Origin: Clostridia bacterium
GTDB lineage: Bacteria > Bacillota > Clostridia > RUG12999
Assembly (NCBI GenBank): GCA_017502065.1
Contig: JAFVVU010000284.1
Span: 1-9,666, forward strand
Direction: 5' to 3'
Length of the DNA: 9,666 nt
The position numbers and the translations under genes are program-made. The stretch's first letter is position 1, and the number at the start of each line of letters is the position of its first letter. This document shows positions 1-5,864 of the stretch, in pieces. The notes beneath the pieces were generated by a model. That model was not told the origin of the DNA. It saw nothing but the letters and a program-made list of their open reading frames with translations, and searched no databases.

Positions 1-17
1 CACTGCACAAAATGCGG

Positions 18-23
18 TATAAT
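18..23 (+). promoter_or_regulatory. Probable -10 box upstream of the class II aldolase gene
   Basis: TATAAT is a perfect sigma-A -10 hexamer lying 57 bases before the aldolase start codon. With a normal 17-base spacer the -35 box would fall just outside the left edge of the window, so the promoter cannot be confirmed. There is no TG dinucleotide at the extended -10 position. The predicted leader (from about base 30) holds a small hairpin, with stem 44-49/54-59 (ACAACC/GGTTGT) and a four-T loop, just before the ribosome binding site. Confidence 0.5.
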
Positions 24-79
24 TAAAGCATGATAAATTTTTAACAACCTTTTGGTTGTATGCGAAAGGACAATGAATT

Positions 80-1372
80 ATGAATTTTGAACTTATGCAT
101 CCGGCTGACCAGATTGTAACAATTATGGAACGTATTTATGCTTGCGGAATGACAACAACTTCCGGCGGCAATCTTTCTGTTATTGACGAAAACGGCGATA
201 TCTGGATTACACCGGGTAGTGTTGACAAAGGTTCCCTTACACGTGACGATATCGTTCGCGTTACTCCCTCGGGCGAAATTATCGGTAAACACAATCCGTC
301 CTGTGAGCTTCCGTTCCACTCACTTCTTTACAAAACACGTCCCGACATTAAAGCAATACTGCATGCACATCCCCCGGCTCTTGTTTCCTACAGTATTGTG
401 CGCAAGGTTCCAAACAGCAAAATTCTTTCAAATATTTCTTCCGTTTGCGGAAAAATCGGCGTTGCCGGCTACGACATTCCGGGTAGCATAAAACTTGGCG
501 AAAACATTGCAAAAGTTTTCACTGATACTGAAATCAATACTGTTATGATGGATAACCACGGTGTTGTTGTTGGTCACAATTCACTTTTCAGAGCTTTTAT
601 GGCTTTTGAAACCTTTGAATACTGTGCAAGACTTGAAATCAATTCACGAATTGTCGGTACTCCGCGCGTGCTTTCCGATAAAAACATTGAAGCTTACGAA
701 ACAAAGGTTCATCCGATTACAGAAGAATTTGTTCCGGAATATTATTCAAGTGATGAAAAAGCTATCCGCCGTGATATGGTTAAGCTTATCAGACGTGCAT
801 ATACACAGCGTCTTTTCTCCAGCACACAGGGTACTTTCTCACAGAGAATTGACGATAATTCATTTGTTATAACTCCGTACAACAAAGACAGATTTTATCT
901 TGAACCGGAAGATCTTGTTACAATCCGCGACGGCAAGAAAGAAGCAGGAAAATTCCCGAGCCGCTCGGCACTTTTACATAAATATGTTTATGAAAAACAT
1001 CCGGAAATCAATTCCGTTATTATTGCTTATCCGCATAACGTTATGGCGTTTGCGGCAACAGATGCGGAATTTGATTCAAGAACAATTCCGGAATCATATA
1101 TCCAGCTTCGTAATGTAGCTAAAATTCCGTTTGGCAGCAGCTTTATGCAGCCTGAAATGACAGCTGATATTTTAAGCCCGTCAACACCGGTTGCCCTTGT
1201 TGAAAACGACTGTCTTATTGCAACAGGTACATCACTTATCAACGCATTTGATCGTCTTGAAGTTGCCGAATATACTGCAATGGCTATTATCACTTCAAAA
1301 CAGCTTGGCGAAATTGTTAAAATCAACGACGAACAGGTACAGGAAATCAACGAAGCATTCAATCTTCAGTAA
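80..1372 (+). CDS. Tandem-domain class II aldolase/adducin family protein
   Basis: This 430-residue soluble protein has two class II aldolase/adducin folds in tandem. Family members such as L-fuculose-1-phosphate aldolase use a zinc ion held by three histidines and a catalytic glutamate to cleave or isomerise phosphorylated sugars. Domain 1 (about 8-195) keeps the full set: phosphate-loop-like GGN at 29-31, Glu76 in SCELPFH, His95 and His97 in LHAHP, and His160 in DNHGVVV. Domain 2 (about 230-410) aligns well (NDCLIATGTSLINAF at 376-390 against NHGVVVGHNSLFRAF at 159-173), but the equivalent positions are Ser296, Ile315, Tyr317 and Asp377, so it should not bind zinc. Single-domain enzymes are about 215 residues, so this is a doubled form. 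The start at 80 is chosen because AAAGGA (65-70) lies 9 bases upstream; the ATG at 73 is too close and its frame stops after five codons. The gene is transcribed alone and ends at a strong terminator. The exact substrate cannot be assigned. Confidence 0.88.
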   Translation: MNFELMHPADQIVTIMERIYACGMTTTSGGNLSVIDENGDIWITPGSVDKGSLTRDDIVRVTPSGEIIGKHNPSCELPFHSLLYKTRPDIKAILHAHPPALVSYSIVRKVPNSKILSNISSVCGKIGVAGYDIPGSIKLGENIAKVFTDTEINTVMMDNHGVVVGHNSLFRAFMAFETFEYCARLEINSRIVGTPRVLSDKNIEAYETKVHPITEEFVPEYYSSDEKAIRRDMVKLIRRAYTQRLFSSTQGTFSQRIDDNSFVITPYNKDRFYLEPEDLVTIRDGKKEAGKFPSRSALLHKYVYEKHPEINSVIIAYPHNVMAFAATDAEFDSRTIPESYIQLRNVAKIPFGSSFMQPEMTADILSPSTPVALVENDCLIATGTSLINAFDRLEVAEYTAMAIITSKQLGEIVKINDEQVQEINEAFNLQ

Positions 1373-1381
1373 AACATTATT

Positions 1382-1413
1382 AAGGTCAAATCCATATGGA
1401 TTTGACCTTTTTT
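1382..1413 (+). terminator. Intrinsic terminator after the aldolase gene
   Basis: A perfect 28-base palindrome (1382-1409), AAGGTCAAATC and its complement around CATATG, is followed by a T run ending at 1413. It starts 10 bases after the aldolase stop codon. The hairpin plus U tract is typical of Rho-independent termination and isolates the aldolase transcript from the glycosidase gene. Confidence 0.88.
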
Positions 1414-1432
1414 AACTTTTTTAAAAAAAGTG

Positions 1433-1460
1433 TTGCAAACTTCCGATTTAGTGTTATAAT
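1433..1460 (+). promoter_or_regulatory. Sigma-A-type promoter of the glycosidase-like gene
   Basis: TTGCAA (1433-1438) and TATAAT (1455-1460) are separated by 16 bases, with a predicted start near 1467. An A7 tract (1423-1429) lies directly upstream of the -35 box, as in promoters with an UP element. The predicted 5' leader is only about 20 bases and leads straight to the ribosome binding site GAGGTG at 1476-1481. Confidence 0.8.
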
Positions 1461-1487
1461 AGAGAAAAAGATGCCGAGGTGACTTGT

Positions 1488-3566
1488 ATGAGTGATAAAT
1501 GGTATAAAAAAAGCTATCGCAGATGCCTTGTTGATATGCATATTCCCGATTGGGACGAAAGATTTTTATCCGAATTTGACTCAAATAAGTATATAGAACT
1601 TATGAAACGTGCCGGAGTTGACAGTGCATATATATATGCCAACTCAAACGTAGGTCTTTGCAATTATCCCACAAAGGTTGGTACAATGCACAAGGGTCTT
1701 AAAGGCAGAGATATTATAAAAGAGCTTACCGATGGGTTTAACCGCGAAGGCATAAATCCCATTCTTTATATCAATATCTGGTCCAAAGTGGCATTTGATG
1801 AACATCCCGAATGGCGCACCATAAATCCCGAAGGTAAAATTTCATCTGAGTATATGTTCCGTAAAGTCGGCAGATACGGTGTTCTTTGTCCTAATTCGGG
1901 ATACATTGAATACGTGCTCGGAATTGTTCGCGAGCTTTGCTCAGGATACGATTTCAAGGCACTTTGGATTGATATGATTTTGTGGCGTAACCTTTGCGTT
2001 TGTGAACACTGTAAAGCAAGATTCAAAAAAGAAACCGGTCTTGATTTCCCCGAAAAAATCGACTGGGATGACCCTTCATGGCAGCTTTATATGAAAAAGC
2101 GTGAAGAATGGATGATTGATTTTTCACAGAAAATTCTGGATGCAGTTAATGAAATAAATCCTGAAATTTCTGTGATTTTCAACTCAGCATATTTCTATAC
2201 AACATATCTCGGACTTTCTATGCCGTATTTTGCTCTTGGCGAATTTGTAAGCGGAGATTATGCACTTAAACGCCTTGAACATTCGCTCAACAGCAAGTTT
2301 GCGGATGCCGTAACAAGAGAAAAACCGTTTGAGTTTCTCGGTTCGGTTATGGATACCGACCTTGCAGAGCATTCGATTATCAAGACAGACGAACAGTTAA
2401 AAAGCCTTATGTTTTCATGTATAATGAGCAACGGCGCTTACGGATTTATTGATGCTATTGACCCTGTAGGAAACTTAAACGAGCGAGTATATAAACGTAT
2501 GAAAAATATACTTGATGCAGAGCGTCCGTACGAAAAATATCTTGATTTTGACCTCGATCCTGTCTACGATGTCGGTATTTATTTTAACTGTGCATCAGGC
2601 ATGAGTCCTTTCGAAAACGGCGAGGCGCTGCACGATTTCCCTGCATTTTATCCGTTCCAGAGAGCCTTTGTGAATGCCGGATATAAACTTATTGAAGGTC
2701 ATGTTCCGTTCAGGATTATTACCGAAAAAAATCTTGATGAGCTTGACAGGTGCAAGCTTATAATTCTGCCTGATATGTATGCTCTTTCCGAAAAAGAGAT
2801 TAATGCATTTACCGAATATGTAAACGGCGGCGGAAATATATTCGCAAGCGGCCATACAGCACTTTACGACGATAATTACAAAAAGATTGACGGCGGCGGC
2901 CTGAAACATCTTATCGGCGCGGAAATATCTGGCGAAACAGGAAGCAGTATTACGTACATACACCCCACCGAATACGGCGAAGACATTTTACCCGATTTTA
3001 CTGCAGCGCATCCGATTACCTGTAATTCTCCACAGATGATTATAAAGGCCGATGACGATACGACAATTCTCGGCAAAATGTCACTTCCGTATACTGACCC
3101 CGGTGACGTTACAAAATTCTCATCTGCAAACTCAAATCCGCCGGGCGACCCGACAGACGACCCATCCGTAATTATGAATAAGTATGGCAAAGGCAGAGTT
3201 ATTTACTGTGCCGCTCTTCCCGAGCTTTATACAAAAAGCGAGCATCACAAATTCTTTGTTAATATGCTTAAAAAAGCAATCGGCGGTGAATTTTCGCTTA
3301 TCACCAATGCGCCTAAATGCGTTGAAATTTCCGTATCGGAACAGACGGCGAAAAACCGGTATGTTGTGAATATGCTGAATTTCCAGACGGACTCTCCTAC
3401 GGTTCCGGTGTATAACATCAGCGTTAAATTGCAGCTTGAAAAACCTGTAAAGCGAATTCTTGCAGTTCCGTCTGAAACAGAAATCCAATTCAAACAAAAC
3501 GGAACCGAAGTGGAATTTACCGCAGAAAAACTTGACATTTTTGAAATGTTTTTGCTGGAATATTAA
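1488..3566 (+). CDS. Putative glycoside hydrolase, GHL6/GH151-like, with GH42-type trimerisation domain
   Basis: This 692-residue protein has no signal peptide, so it probably hydrolyses imported oligosaccharides in the cytoplasm. Residues 1-345 look like a TIM barrel of the hypothetical glycosyl hydrolase 6 type (DMHIPDW at 16-22, YIYANS at 48-53, CPNSGY at 134-139, WIDM at 160-163, CVCEHC at 170-175, GAYGF at 316-320). Residues about 355-600 resemble the GH42 beta-galactosidase trimerisation domain (VGIYFN, LIILPDM, FTEYVNGGGNIFASG). Residues 605-692 form a small beta domain. The same layout occurs in GH151 alpha-L-fucosidases, but activities in related families vary, so the substrate is inferred. 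Asp162 after a predicted core strand is the best nucleophile candidate; the acid/base is not obvious (Glu252 is one option). Cys134, 170, 172 and 175 match the GH42 zinc cluster. An in-frame GTG at 1479 is part of the ribosome binding site GAGGTG (1476-1481), so ATG 1488, 6 bases downstream, is the start. Confidence 0.8.
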   Translation: MSDKWYKKSYRRCLVDMHIPDWDERFLSEFDSNKYIELMKRAGVDSAYIYANSNVGLCNYPTKVGTMHKGLKGRDIIKELTDGFNREGINPILYINIWSKVAFDEHPEWRTINPEGKISSEYMFRKVGRYGVLCPNSGYIEYVLGIVRELCSGYDFKALWIDMILWRNLCVCEHCKARFKKETGLDFPEKIDWDDPSWQLYMKKREEWMIDFSQKILDAVNEINPEISVIFNSAYFYTTYLGLSMPYFALGEFVSGDYALKRLEHSLNSKFADAVTREKPFEFLGSVMDTDLAEHSIIKTDEQLKSLMFSCIMSNGAYGFIDAIDPVGNLNERVYKRMKNILDAERPYEKYLDFDLDPVYDVGIYFNCASGMSPFENGEALHDFPAFYPFQRAFVNAGYKLIEGHVPFRIITEKNLDELDRCKLIILPDMYALSEKEINAFTEYVNGGGNIFASGHTALYDDNYKKIDGGGLKHLIGAEISGETGSSITYIHPTEYGEDILPDFTAAHPITCNSPQMIIKADDDTTILGKMSLPYTDPGDVTKFSSANSNPPGDPTDDPSVIMNKYGKGRVIYCAALPELYTKSEHHKFFVNMLKKAIGGEFSLITNAPKCVEISVSEQTAKNRYVVNMLNFQTDSPTVPVYNISVKLQLEKPVKRILAVPSETEIQFKQNGTEVEFTAEKLDIFEMFLLEY

Positions 3567-3588
3567 AAACTTTGTAAAAACAAATATT

Positions 3589-3651
3589 AAACACACCTTT
3601 TACGTCATATAATGTATTATTCTATGACGAGAGGTGTGTTTTGTTTTGTTT
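3589..3651 (+). terminator. Terminator-like hairpin overlapping the sigK start region
   Basis: Two nested arms pair perfectly: AAACACACCT (3589-3598) with AGGTGTGTTT (3632-3641), and CGTCATA (3603-3609) with TATGACG (3623-3629). They are joined by a 4/2 internal loop and a 13-base apical loop. The hairpin is followed by the T-rich run TTTTGTTTTGTTT (3639-3651), so it can serve as the terminator of the glycosidase gene, whose stop is 22 bases upstream. The 3' arm contains the sigK ribosome binding site GAGGTG (3631-3636), and the T run continues into the sigK start codon. Confidence 0.7.
3606..3613 (+). promoter_or_regulatory. Candidate sigK promoter -10, sigma-E-like
   Basis: CATATAAT matches seven of eight positions of the sigma-E -10 consensus CATACAAT and contains a perfect TATAAT. 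An AAATATT at 3582-3588 resembles the sigma-E -35 element, but the 17-base spacer is longer than the usual 14-15. No good sigma-A -35 box is present at 16-18 bases. Control by the earlier mother-cell sigma factor would fit sigK biology. A start near 3620 would leave out the left arms of the surrounding hairpin. Confidence 0.4.
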
Positions 3652-4338
3652 GAAGTATTATGGAGTGTTCTTGCCGTTATTGCCGCCAATGTATGGTTTT
3701 TTGCAGGATATATGGGGAAAGGAAACAGTTTTAAAAAACCGCTTTCTGCTGCCGATGAAAAAATGTATCTTGATAAGATGAAGAGCGGTGATACAGATGC
3801 GAAAAACATCCTTATTGAACGTAATATGCGGCTTGTTGCACATGTTGTAAAAAAATTTTCCGCCTGCGGATATGAAAACGATGACCTTATTTCCATCGGC
3901 ACAATAGGTCTTATCAAAGGAGTTTCAAGTTTTGACCCCGGCAAAGGAAGCCGCCTTGCTACATATCTTGCAAAATGTATCGATAACGAAATTCTTATGC
4001 ATATGCGAAAGAGTAAAAAATTTCAGAACGAAGTTTCTATGAATGATACCATAGGTTCTGACCGCGACGGCAATGAAATTACCCTTATGGATATTCTTGT
4101 TGATGAAGAAGGTAACGTTTACGACAAGGTTGCTCTTTCCGCGCAGATTGATGAGCTTCATCATAATATGGACAAAGTGCTTGATGACCGCGAGGTTTAC
4201 ATACTTACAAAACGGTTCGGGCTTGGAGGATGCCCTACCATGACCCAGAATGACATTGCCGACGTGCTTGACATTTCAAGGTCATATGTTTCAAGGATTG
4301 AAAAAAAGGCAATAAAAAAGCTACGTGCACACATGTAG
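3646..4338 (+). CDS. sigK: RNA polymerase sporulation sigma factor SigK (pro-sigma-K)
   Basis: This 230-residue sigma-70 family protein directs late mother-cell transcription (spore coat and maturation genes) during endospore formation. Region 2 (about 50-120) contains NILIERNMRLVAHVVKKF, the core-binding DDLISIGTIGLIKG and the -10 recognition segment ATYLAKCIDNEILMHMR. Region 4 (about 175-228) ends in the helix-turn-helix MTQNDIADVLDISRSYVSRI. GTG 3634 lies inside the ribosome binding site GAGGTG (3631-3636), so TTG 3646, 9 bases downstream, is preferred. That start gives a hydrophobic leader of 21 residues before Tyr22 (AG-YMGKGNSF), matching as recalled the pro-sequence of Bacillus subtilis pro-sigma-K, which is removed by the SpoIVFB intramembrane protease. 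The gene is intact, with no skin-type insertion. The region 2 and 4 sequences match SigK better than SigE, SigF or SigG, which lack this kind of leader (SigE's pro-sequence differs). Confidence 0.93.
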   Translation: MFEVLWSVLAVIAANVWFFAGYMGKGNSFKKPLSAADEKMYLDKMKSGDTDAKNILIERNMRLVAHVVKKFSACGYENDDLISIGTIGLIKGVSSFDPGKGSRLATYLAKCIDNEILMHMRKSKKFQNEVSMNDTIGSDRDGNEITLMDILVDEEGNVYDKVALSAQIDELHHNMDKVLDDREVYILTKRFGLGGCPTMTQNDIADVLDISRSYVSRIEKKAIKKLRAHM

Positions 4339-4342
4339 ATTA

Positions 4343-4371
4343 TTGACACAAAATGCTAAATATGATATACT
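4343..4371 (+). promoter_or_regulatory. Strong sigma-A promoter for the DUF4430 lipoprotein gene
   Basis: TTGACA (4343-4348) and TATACT (4366-4371) have an ideal 17-base spacer. The -35 box begins five bases after the sigK stop codon. The predicted start, near 4377-4379, falls inside the left arm of the hairpin that begins at 4372, so the mRNA would begin with a 5'-terminal stem-loop. Confidence 0.82.
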
Positions 4372-4417
4372 TTCAAGGGGGTTTGCGAGTGGCAAATCCC
4401 CTTGAATACGTTTTTTT
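4372..4417 (+). terminator. Hairpin with T7 tract: sigK terminator and possible leader attenuator
   Basis: A 15-base-pair stem (4372-4386 with 4392-4406), with one G-U pair and the loop GAGTG, is followed four bases later by seven T residues (4411-4417). For transcripts reading through sigK this is a textbook intrinsic terminator. Transcripts from the promoter at 4343-4371 would start inside the left arm but still keep about ten pairs (from GGGG/CCCC down to GTTTGC/GCAAAT), so partial termination or 5' stabilisation of the lipoprotein mRNA is possible. No known riboswitch class is recognisable in so short a leader. Confidence 0.8.
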
Positions 4418-4427
4418 GAGGTGTACT

Positions 4428-4871
4428 ATGAAAAAATTATATTTTTTAAGTTTAATCGTACTTATAATCGGTCTTTTTTGCGGATGTGCAAAAGCTCCTG
4501 TAACAGACAGTGTATGCACTCTTATTTTTGATTGCAGTAACGCCCTTTCGGCAGAGGTGCAGAATTCCGAAAAGCTTGAGTTAATCCCCGAAGACGGTAT
4601 TATATACAAAACCGAAACTGCAGGATTTTCTGCAGGCGAAAGCGCATTTGATATATTAAAACGCGAGCTTACAAATAATAAAATACATTTTGAGTTCAAC
4701 CAGAATCCTGTGTATCTGCAGGGCGTAGGCAACATATATGAAAGAGATTTCGGAGATATGTCCGGCTGGGTATATACCGTAAACGGCGAGTCCCCTACTG
4801 TAGGTTGTGCTGAATATTTCCCCGAAAATGGTGATATAATCCTTTTTGAATATATTACATCGTGGGAATAA
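4428..4871 (+). CDS. DUF4430-domain lipoprotein
   Basis: This is a 147-residue probable membrane-anchored lipoprotein on the outer face of the cell. A basic start (MKK) and hydrophobic stretch (4-17) lead to a lipobox-like FCGC with Cys20 as the likely lipidated residue (Cys18 is a less likely alternative). Residues about 65-145 match the DUF4430/transcobalamin C-terminal-like fold: SAFDILKREL at 73-82, DMSGWVYTVNGESP and the ending NGDIILFEYITSWE. Such domains occur in Firmicute cell-surface proteins, and some relatives are linked to cobalamin binding, but no ligand can be claimed here. AGGTG (4419-4423) sets the start at ATG 4428, 4 bases downstream. An in-frame upstream ATG at 4353 is rejected because the promoter and hairpin would then lie inside the gene. 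Confidence 0.8.
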   Translation: MKKLYFLSLIVLIIGLFCGCAKAPVTDSVCTLIFDCSNALSAEVQNSEKLELIPEDGIIYKTETAGFSAGESAFDILKRELTNNKIHFEFNQNPVYLQGVGNIYERDFGDMSGWVYTVNGESPTVGCAEYFPENGDIILFEYITSWE

Positions 4872-4884
4872 TTGTATAAAACTA

Positions 4885-4913
4885 TTGCTATTTTATATAA
4901 AAAGATATATAAT
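4885..4913 (+). promoter_or_regulatory. Sigma-A promoter of the ftsY operon
   Basis: TTGCTA (4885-4890) and TATAAT (4908-4913) are separated by 17 bases, with a predicted start near 4920. This gives a leader of about 24 bases including the ribosome binding site AGAAAGGA (4929-4936). The spacer is extremely AT-rich and contains the 12-base palindrome TTTTATATAAAA. There is no GC-rich terminator between the lipoprotein gene and ftsY, so some readthrough from upstream is also possible. Confidence 0.72.
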
Positions 4914-4943
4914 TATATTTAAATATGTAGAAAGGATTCTGTT

Positions 4944-5861
4944 ATGGGATTTTTTAATAAAATAAAACAGGGACTTACAAAAACAAAAGCGGCTTTTTCA
5001 GAAAGAGTTGATTCTGTTTTTGCAGCTTTCCGCAAAGTTGACGAAGAGCTTATGGAAGAGCTTGAAGAAGCACTTATCAGTGCCGATGTTGGCGTTTCTA
5101 CATCGCTTGAAATAATTGATAAGCTTCGCACGGCGGCAAAAACAAAAAATATTTCTGATTCGGAGCTGCTTAAGGATGAACTTAAAGATATAATTATAGA
5201 AATGCTTAAGAAAAGTGAAGAACCTGCCACCGCAGACGGCATGCAGATTATTTTTGTAATCGGTGTTAACGGAGTTGGCAAAACTACTTCTATCGGTAAA
5301 CTGGCATATAAATTCAAATCCGAAGGGAAAAATGTTCTTCTTGCGGCGGCGGATACTTTCCGTGCAGGTGCAATTGACCAGCTTCAGGTATGGGCGGACA
5401 GATGCGATGTACCGCTGATAAAGCAAAGCGAGGGTTCTGACCCGGCAGCAGTTGTGTATGATGCACTTTCCGCAGCGGCTGTTAAGAAACCCGATGTTCT
5501 TATTGTTGATACGGCAGGACGCCTTCACAATAAGAAAAATCTTATGGAAGAGCTTAAGAAAATGCTTCGTATTGCCGAAAAACAGGCACCGGGCGCTTCC
5601 CGTGATGTTTATCTTGTGCTTGATGCTTCAACCGGACAGAATGCACTTTCCCAGTCCAAGCTGTTTGGTGAGGTTGGTGAAATTACGGGCATTATCCTTA
5701 CAAAACTTGACGGAACTGCAAAAGGTGGCGTAATTATTGCCATTTCCAATGAGCAGAATATTCCGGTTAAATATATCGGGCTTGGCGAGTCTATTGACAG
5801 TATTCAGGATTTCTCTGCAATGGATTTTGCAAATGCACTTTTTGATAAAACGGAGGAATAA
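4944..5861 (+). CDS. ftsY: Signal recognition particle receptor FtsY
   Basis: FtsY is the membrane-associated SRP GTPase that docks Ffh-bound ribosomes at the Sec translocon for co-translational insertion of membrane proteins. The 305-residue protein has a short amphipathic N-terminal helix and N domain (1-90), then the NG GTPase domain: P-loop GVNGVGKTT at 107-115, DTFRAGA at 137-143, DTAGR at 189-193, TKLDGTAKGG at 253-262 and GLGE at 279-282. It lacks the long acidic A domain of enterobacterial FtsY, as is normal in Firmicutes. The methionine-rich M domain of Ffh is absent, which rules out Ffh. The ribosome binding site AGAAAGGA lies 7 bases before the ATG. It is the first gene of a tight operon with two membrane-protein genes, whose products are likely SRP clients. 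The common smc or ylxM/ffh neighbours are absent from this window. Confidence 0.97.
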   Translation: MGFFNKIKQGLTKTKAAFSERVDSVFAAFRKVDEELMEELEEALISADVGVSTSLEIIDKLRTAAKTKNISDSELLKDELKDIIIEMLKKSEEPATADGMQIIFVIGVNGVGKTTSIGKLAYKFKSEGKNVLLAAADTFRAGAIDQLQVWADRCDVPLIKQSEGSDPAAVVYDALSAAAVKKPDVLIVDTAGRLHNKKNLMEELKKMLRIAEKQAPGASRDVYLVLDASTGQNALSQSKLFGEVGEITGIILTKLDGTAKGGVIIAISNEQNIPVKYIGLGESIDSIQDFSAMDFANALFDKTEE

Positions 5862-5864
5862 AAA

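Noticed and set aside
60..83. Seven-codon upstream ORF (MRKDNEL) whose stop overlaps the aldolase start as ATGA.
   Set aside because: No convincing ribosome binding site precedes ATG 60, and AAAGGA, the site for the aldolase, lies inside it. The overlap is probably chance.
1382..1409. Perfect 28-base palindrome as a possible operator for a dimeric regulator.
   Set aside because: It follows a stop codon and is trailed by a T run, so an intrinsic terminator explains it; it lies upstream of, not over, the next promoter.
1479..1487. GTG start extending the glycosidase-like protein by three residues.
   Set aside because: The GTG is part of the ribosome binding site GAGGTG; ATG 1488 has proper spacing.
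3132..3596. Long minus-strand open frame of 154 codons.
   Set aside because: It is a shadow of the glycosidase-like gene, is rich in Phe, Cys, Arg and Asn with no domain I recognise, and has no ribosome binding site or sensible context.
4353..4427. Longer N-terminus for the DUF4430 lipoprotein from ATG 4353.
   Set aside because: It would place the promoter and the terminator hairpin inside the coding region and bury the lipoprotein signal peptide.
4372..4427. Possible riboswitch or T-box ahead of the lipoprotein gene.
   Set aside because: The leader is too short, and contains one simple hairpin without known aptamer motifs.
4998..5528. Minus-strand open frame of 176 codons opposite ftsY.
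   Set aside because: ftsY on the plus strand has every family motif; the opposite frame has a skewed composition and no recognisable domain.
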